A stretch of 7,842 nt of DNA from DAOUAE01 sp034433795 (GTDB lineage: Bacteria; Chloroflexota; UBA6077; FW602-bin22; DAOUAE01), in NCBI GenBank assembly GCA_034433795.1, contig DAOUAE010000056.1:1-7842 (forward strand), read 5' to 3'. The translations under genes were made by a program, and so were the position numbers. Below are positions 5,255 through 7,842 of the stretch, in pieces. The notes under the pieces are model-generated. The model was not told the origin of the DNA and ran no database searches. It saw only the letters and a list, made by a program, of their open reading frames with translations. Within the stretch, counting starts at the first letter, position 1. The number at the start of each line of letters is the position of its first letter.

Positions 5255-6436
5255 CTAGGGTTCTCCGGCCGCCCCCGCCGGGTCATACGGGAATGATACG
5301 GCAATTCCCAGCAGTTCGCCCAGGCGTTCGCTGGTCTGGGCGTGGACCTCGGCGATGAGGTGGCTGTAGATGTCGAGCGTGGTCCGGGCCGAGGCGTGCC
5401 CCAGGCGGGCCTGGACCTCCTTGACCGAGGCTCCCAGGCCCAGGAGCAGACTGGCTCCCAGATGTCGGAGATCGTGCAGGCGCAGTGGCGGCAGCCCCAG
5501 CCGCCGGAGCAGACGGGCCCAGCGCTCGCGCACCCGCCGCGCGTCGCGGGGCGCGCCAAAGGGGCCTGGAAAGAGCAGGTGGTGCTCCTGCCAGTGCGCT
5601 CCCAGCCGCTCCCGCTGCCGCCAGACGGCCGCCTGCTGGCCCCGGAGAATCGGCAGCACTGCCTGCGGCAGGCGGATGACCCGCAGGGGCTGACTCCCTT
5701 TGAGGGAACGGAAGACCACCCCTCGACCGGGCAGACGGATCGCCTGCCGACGGATGGTGAGGGTGGCGTTCTCCCAGTCCACACAGTCCCAGGTCAGCCC
5801 CAGCAGCTCCCCCAGGCGGGCGGTGGCCACGATGGCCAGGAGATAGAGGGGAAAGTCCTCATCGGTACGCGCCTCCTGGAGAAACCGTCGGAGCTGGGCC
5901 AGCGTCCAGACGGGCCGCTCCGGCGGCCGGTAGCGTGGCCGGGGCACCCGATCCAGCGGGTTGCGATCCAGCAGCCCCCAGTCCACCGCCCGGTCCAGAG
6001 CCCGGTGAAGCACCCGGTCGAGCAGGGTGAGGGTGGCCGCCGAGACCCCCGCCGCCCGCAGGGTGGCATATGCCTGCTCGATCTGGAGCGACGAGAGCCG
6101 CCGGAGCGGCAGCATCCCCAGCACGGCCTCCAGGCGCCGGACGGCGTAGCCATAGGCGCGCTGGGTGGTGGGGGCCAGGTCGGGGGAGGCGAGAACCAGC
6201 CAGCGCCGGAGGAGCACCCCGACTGTCAGGCGGTCGGCCTGAAGGGTCCGGCCGGTCAGGAGAGCCTGGCGGGCCTCCTGGAGACGGCGCACCGCCTCGC
6301 GCTGGGTGCGGGCGTAGGCTGTCCAGCGCCGGGGCCGACCGTCCGGCCCCGGCGGCAGCCGGAGCTCGGCGCACCAGCGCCCGGAGGCTTTGTGGAAGTA
6401 CACGGAGCCTTCGCCGGCCGCCCGTCGTCGGGCCAT
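5255..6436 (-). CDS. int: Tyrosine recombinase/phage integrase
   Basis: A 393-aa leftward protein of normal length for Tn916/ICE/phage-type integrases. Residues 7-25 (GEGSVYFHKASGRWCAEL) match the N-terminal arm-DNA-binding domain. About 70-165 is the core-binding SAM-like domain (TVGVLLRRWL... ALDRAVDWGLLDRNPL). The catalytic domain carries the full set: Arg207 (ARLGELLGLTW), Lys246 (SLKGS), His321 and Arg324 (HDLRH), His347 (LGHAS) and nucleophile Tyr357 (LDIYSH). The usual TGLR box is ATAR here, a conservative change. It should be active in site-specific integration and, with an excisionase not seen here, excision. The ATG lies four bases after the upstream gene's stop, with only a weak ribosome binding site, so translation is probably coupled to it and transcription to the imm-type operon. 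Confidence 0.93.
   Translation of the reverse strand: MARRRAAGEGSVYFHKASGRWCAELRLPPGPDGRPRRWTAYARTQREAVRRLQEARQALLTGRTLQADRLTVGVLLRRWLVLASPDLAPTTQRAYGYAVRRLEAVLGMLPLRRLSSLQIEQAYATLRAAGVSAATLTLLDRVLHRALDRAVDWGLLDRNPLDRVPRPRYRPPERPVWTLAQLRRFLQEARTDEDFPLYLLAIVATARLGELLGLTWDCVDWENATLTIRRQAIRLPGRGVVFRSLKGSQPLRVIRLPQAVLPILRGQQAAVWRQRERLGAHWQEHHLLFPGPFGAPRDARRVRERWARLLRRLGLPPLRLHDLRHLGASLLLGLGASVKEVQARLGHASARTTLDIYSHLIAEVHAQTSERLGELLGIAVSFPYDPAGAAGEP
5286..5303. repeat. Second copy of the TACGG..ATACGGCA repeat, in the integrase 3' end
   Basis: TACGGGAATGATACGGCA at 5286-5303 matches TACGGCAATGCATACGGCA at 5080-5098 with one substitution and one single-base gap. The copies are in direct orientation 206 bp apart, flanking the integrase stop and the gene-free region. 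Possible integrase arm sites or regulator operators; this copy must also encode the integrase C-terminus. Confidence 0.45.
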
Positions 6437-6440
6437 CGCT

Positions 6441-7055
6441 CTACTCGCGTCCGCCGAACAGGTGGCAGAGGTGATCGGGGTGCCAGAGGCCCCGCCGGGC
6501 CAGGGCGGCCTCGATCATGAGCGGCCGGAGCGCCGCCACGGCCTCCTCCTCCCCTTCCCGCCACGGCGTGCCCACCCCGGCCAGCCCGCTCTGAACCAGC
6601 CAGGCGTTGATGTGGGTGCCGTCCAGGAGATAGAGATCGGCCACGCGGATCACTCCCGGATGGTGCGGCCGCTCGACCACGATCACCTCCCGGCCGACCA
6701 CCCGGTCCCAGAAGGGCTGGTAGGTGGCCATCATCTGACAAATCCAGAGGGCGTCTCCCCGCCGCTCCTCCCGGTTGCCCTCTGGAACCCGCATGGGCAG
6801 AGGCCAGGCCACTCCCCAGAGCTGATACAGCTGGAGATTGCCGGTGCGGTCGCGGACGAGAACCCCGGTGCGCGGCCCCCAGGCCGCAACGCCCACCACC
6901 ACCCCGTCGGGGGTGCGGCCCAGGGCCCGCAGCTGGCCCCAGAGGGCCGGACCGTCCCGGCCCAGGGCGACGGCCCCGTAGACCGCCAGGGCCAGCACGC
7001 CCCAGACCAGTCCGCGCGGCACCGGACGCAGTGACGATGGCGGAACCGTCTGCAT
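6441..7055 (-). CDS. Membrane-anchored, catalytically degenerate SNase-like protein
   Basis: A 204-aa leftward protein. The ATG at 7055 overlaps the previous stop (TGATG) and has GGAGGGG upstream; an in-frame ATG at 7094 inside the neighbour is rejected. Residues 15-32 form one membrane segment after a short arginine-containing N-terminus, so the rest is probably outside the cell. Residues about 51-191 follow the staphylococcal nuclease fold: VVVGVAAW, LYQLWGVAWP, RVADLYLLDGTHINAWLVQSGLAGV (137-161, aligning closely with the nuclease's AYIYADG..VNEALVRQGLAKV) and EAALARRGLW (182-191). By alignment Asp21, Arg35, Asp40 and Glu43 of the nuclease are replaced (Gly60, Gln78, Ala83, Leu86); only the Arg87 equivalent (Arg137) remains. 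It is thus probably not a nuclease and may bind DNA or protein, for example in superinfection exclusion. The fold call is moderate and the function unknown. Confidence 0.7.
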   Translation of the reverse strand: MQTVPPSSLRPVPRGLVWGVLALAVYGAVALGRDGPALWGQLRALGRTPDGVVVGVAAWGPRTGVLVRDRTGNLQLYQLWGVAWPLPMRVPEGNREERRGDALWICQMMATYQPFWDRVVGREVIVVERPHHPGVIRVADLYLLDGTHINAWLVQSGLAGVGTPWREGEEEAVAALRPLMIEAALARRGLWHPDHLCHLFGGRE

Positions 7056-7498
7056 CAGACCCCTCCGTACAGCGCCTGCACCCACCGGAGCCACCAGCAG
7101 ACGCGGGCCTCCGGCAGGCCCGTCTCCTCAGCCAGCATCCAGGGCGTGGCGTCGGGCGCCACCCGCCCCAGGAGAAAGGCCCCGGCGAAGAGATCGGCCT
7201 GGCGGTCCCGGCGCCCTTTCAATACCGGGTCGTAGGCCGCCAGGATGTTGCCGGCGTGCAGGACCCGGTGGCCCAGCTCGTGGGCCAGAATCCAGCGCCG
7301 GTGCGGCGGCGACAGTCCCCGCCGGAGCAGCACATGCGCCCCGCAGATGGCCCCGGAGACCGGCATCTCGTCCAGAAGATGCACCATCACCCCCAGCACG
7401 CGGACCAGTCTCTCCAGGAGATCGTCCGACGATCCCTCCCCCAGCCTGGCCCGCCAGGCCCAGCCGCTCTCCAGCGCCCACCGATCCCACTCGCCCAT
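7055..7498 (-). CDS. ImmA/IrrE-family zinc metallopeptidase (anti-repressor protease)
   Basis: A 147-aa leftward protein starting at ATG 7498 (GGGAG just upstream) and ending at 7055 in a TGATG overlap with the next gene. WILAHELGHRVLHAG places the zinc-binding HExxH at residues 73-77. RDRQADLFAGAFLLG (97-111) is the family's second conserved block, with Asp98 where a glutamate usually supplies the third zinc ligand. In ICEBs1 and related prophages ImmA cleaves the neighbouring XRE-type repressor ImmR and so releases excision and replication genes; IrrE of Deinococcus cleaves DdrO in the same way. Here the gene lies nine bases after an XRE repressor gene, strongly suggesting that pair. There is no signal peptide, so it should act in the cytoplasm. 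The C-terminal 35 residues resemble a small winged-helix-like cap (ETGLPEARVCWWLRWVQ). Confidence 0.88.
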   Translation of the reverse strand: MGEWDRWALESGWAWRARLGEGSSDDLLERLVRVLGVMVHLLDEMPVSGAICGAHVLLRRGLSPPHRRWILAHELGHRVLHAGNILAAYDPVLKGRRDRQADLFAGAFLLGRVAPDATPWMLAEETGLPEARVCWWLRWVQALYGGV

Positions 7499-7507
7499 GC
7501 ACTCCCT

Positions 7508-7842
7508 TCACTCGCCGCTCTTCCGGCGGCTGAGACGCCCCAGAACAAAGTCCCGGAAGAACTCGCGGGCCCGATCCCGCTCCTCCTGCGTGGGAAGCAT
7601 CCCGTACAGGTCCAGCAGCTCCTGCTCATCGGGCACCAGCGCCGCCTCACCGGGTTCCTCGCCCCAGAAGAGCCGGTACAGGTCCTCATAGGGCACCTCG
7701 ATGAAGGCGGCCAGCTGCCGCAGCTGCCGCGGCTCCAGCCGCTTGGCCAATCCCCGCTCCAGGTTGCTGACCGTCCCCTGGGCCAGCCCCAGATGCAGGG
7801 CCAGATCGGCCTGCGACCAGCCCAGCCGCAGCCGCCGCTGCC
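7508..7842 (-). CDS. XRE-family repressor, probable ImmR-type (5' partial)
   Basis: The leftward frame is open through the right edge, so the start lies outside; the first complete codon is at 7840 and about 110 residues are visible. The first visible part is a clear Cro/cI-type helix-turn-helix: RLRLGWSQADLALHLGLAQ with helix 2 SQADLALHLG and recognition helix GTVSNLERG, then RQLRQLAAFIEVPYEDLYRLFWG. The C-terminal half (from about EPGEAALVPDEQELLDLYGMLPTQEERDRAREF) is charged and helical, likely for dimerisation and as the protease-sensitive part. A TTG at 7750 is only an internal codon: starting there would delete the DNA-binding domain. It is first in a four-gene operon with the ImmA-type protease, SNase-like protein and integrase. 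Expected to hold the lysogenic state; its operators would lie beyond the window. Confidence 0.87.
   Translation of the reverse strand, partial: QRRLRLGWSQADLALHLGLAQGTVSNLERGLAKRLEPRQLRQLAAFIEVPYEDLYRLFWGEEPGEAALVPDEQELLDLYGMLPTQEERDRAREFFRDFVLGRLSRRKSGE

Noticed and set aside
5248..5268. tRNA T-arm-like GGTTCTAGG near the integrase stop, as an attachment-site core
   Set aside because: No stem pairing of the right length and no acceptor or CCA end; too little to call a tRNA fragment.
5342..6520. 392-aa plus-strand open frame
   Set aside because: It is the antisense shadow of the integrase, with low-complexity Pro/Gln/Arg composition and no ribosome binding site.
6390..7034. 214-aa plus-strand open frame
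   Set aside because: Antisense shadow of the SNase-like gene, with no ribosome binding site and Pro/His/Gln-rich composition.
1..7842. CRISPR array, rRNA, tRNA or insertion sequence
   Set aside because: No regularly spaced repeats with unique spacers, no recognisable RNA gene and no transposase seen on either strand.

Overview
The window looks like part of a temperate tailed phage (or closely related integrative element) genome of a GC-rich bacterium. It opens inside a tail-fibre gene, runs through a rightward late/lysis gene series, and then meets a leftward lysogeny/integration operon. The host cannot be fixed from sequence alone. High GC, strong AAGGAGG-type Shine-Dalgarno sites and a lipoprotein with a TPTPAPTPTP-style linker are compatible with Chloroflexota (Thermomicrobia or relatives), but that assignment is inference.

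Rightward block (1-4671). It holds a 5'-truncated tail-fibre gene ending in a peptidase S74 intramolecular chaperone; a 97-aa coiled-coil protein; a 269-aa beta-rich virion-type protein; a 330-aa protein with the two-glutamate signature of a clan GH-A glycoside hydrolase; a soluble SLT-type lytic transglycosylase; and a short proline-rich lipoprotein. The last four are tightly packed with overlapping starts and stops, so they are probably one transcript. The GH-like gene carries a duplicated Shine-Dalgarno/ATG unit in frame near its 3' end, which may drive separate translation of a 58-67 aa C-terminal protein.

Junction (4655-5310). The late genes converge on a small leftward ribbon-helix-helix-type regulator. 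It has a good predicted promoter (TGTACA-17 bp-TATAAT) and palindromic/direct TACGG repeats just upstream. About 237 bp without a gene lies between this regulator and the 3' end of the integrase. It is dense in repeats and is the best candidate for attP or integrase/regulator binding sites. A perfect 11-bp inverted repeat inside the regulator gene may terminate the late transcript.

Leftward block (5255-7842). This is an operon, in transcription order: XRE-family repressor (5' end outside the window), ImmA/IrrE-type zinc metallopeptidase, a membrane-anchored staphylococcal-nuclease-like protein that has lost nearly all its catalytic residues, and a full-length tyrosine integrase with all catalytic residues. 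The repressor-ImmA-integrase order resembles the immR-immA-int control cassette of ICEBs1, in which ImmA cleaves ImmR to trigger induction. The inserted dead-nuclease membrane protein is the most unusual member. Late genes running straight into the integrase, with no host DNA between, suggests a circular or free phage form, or an attachment site located elsewhere.
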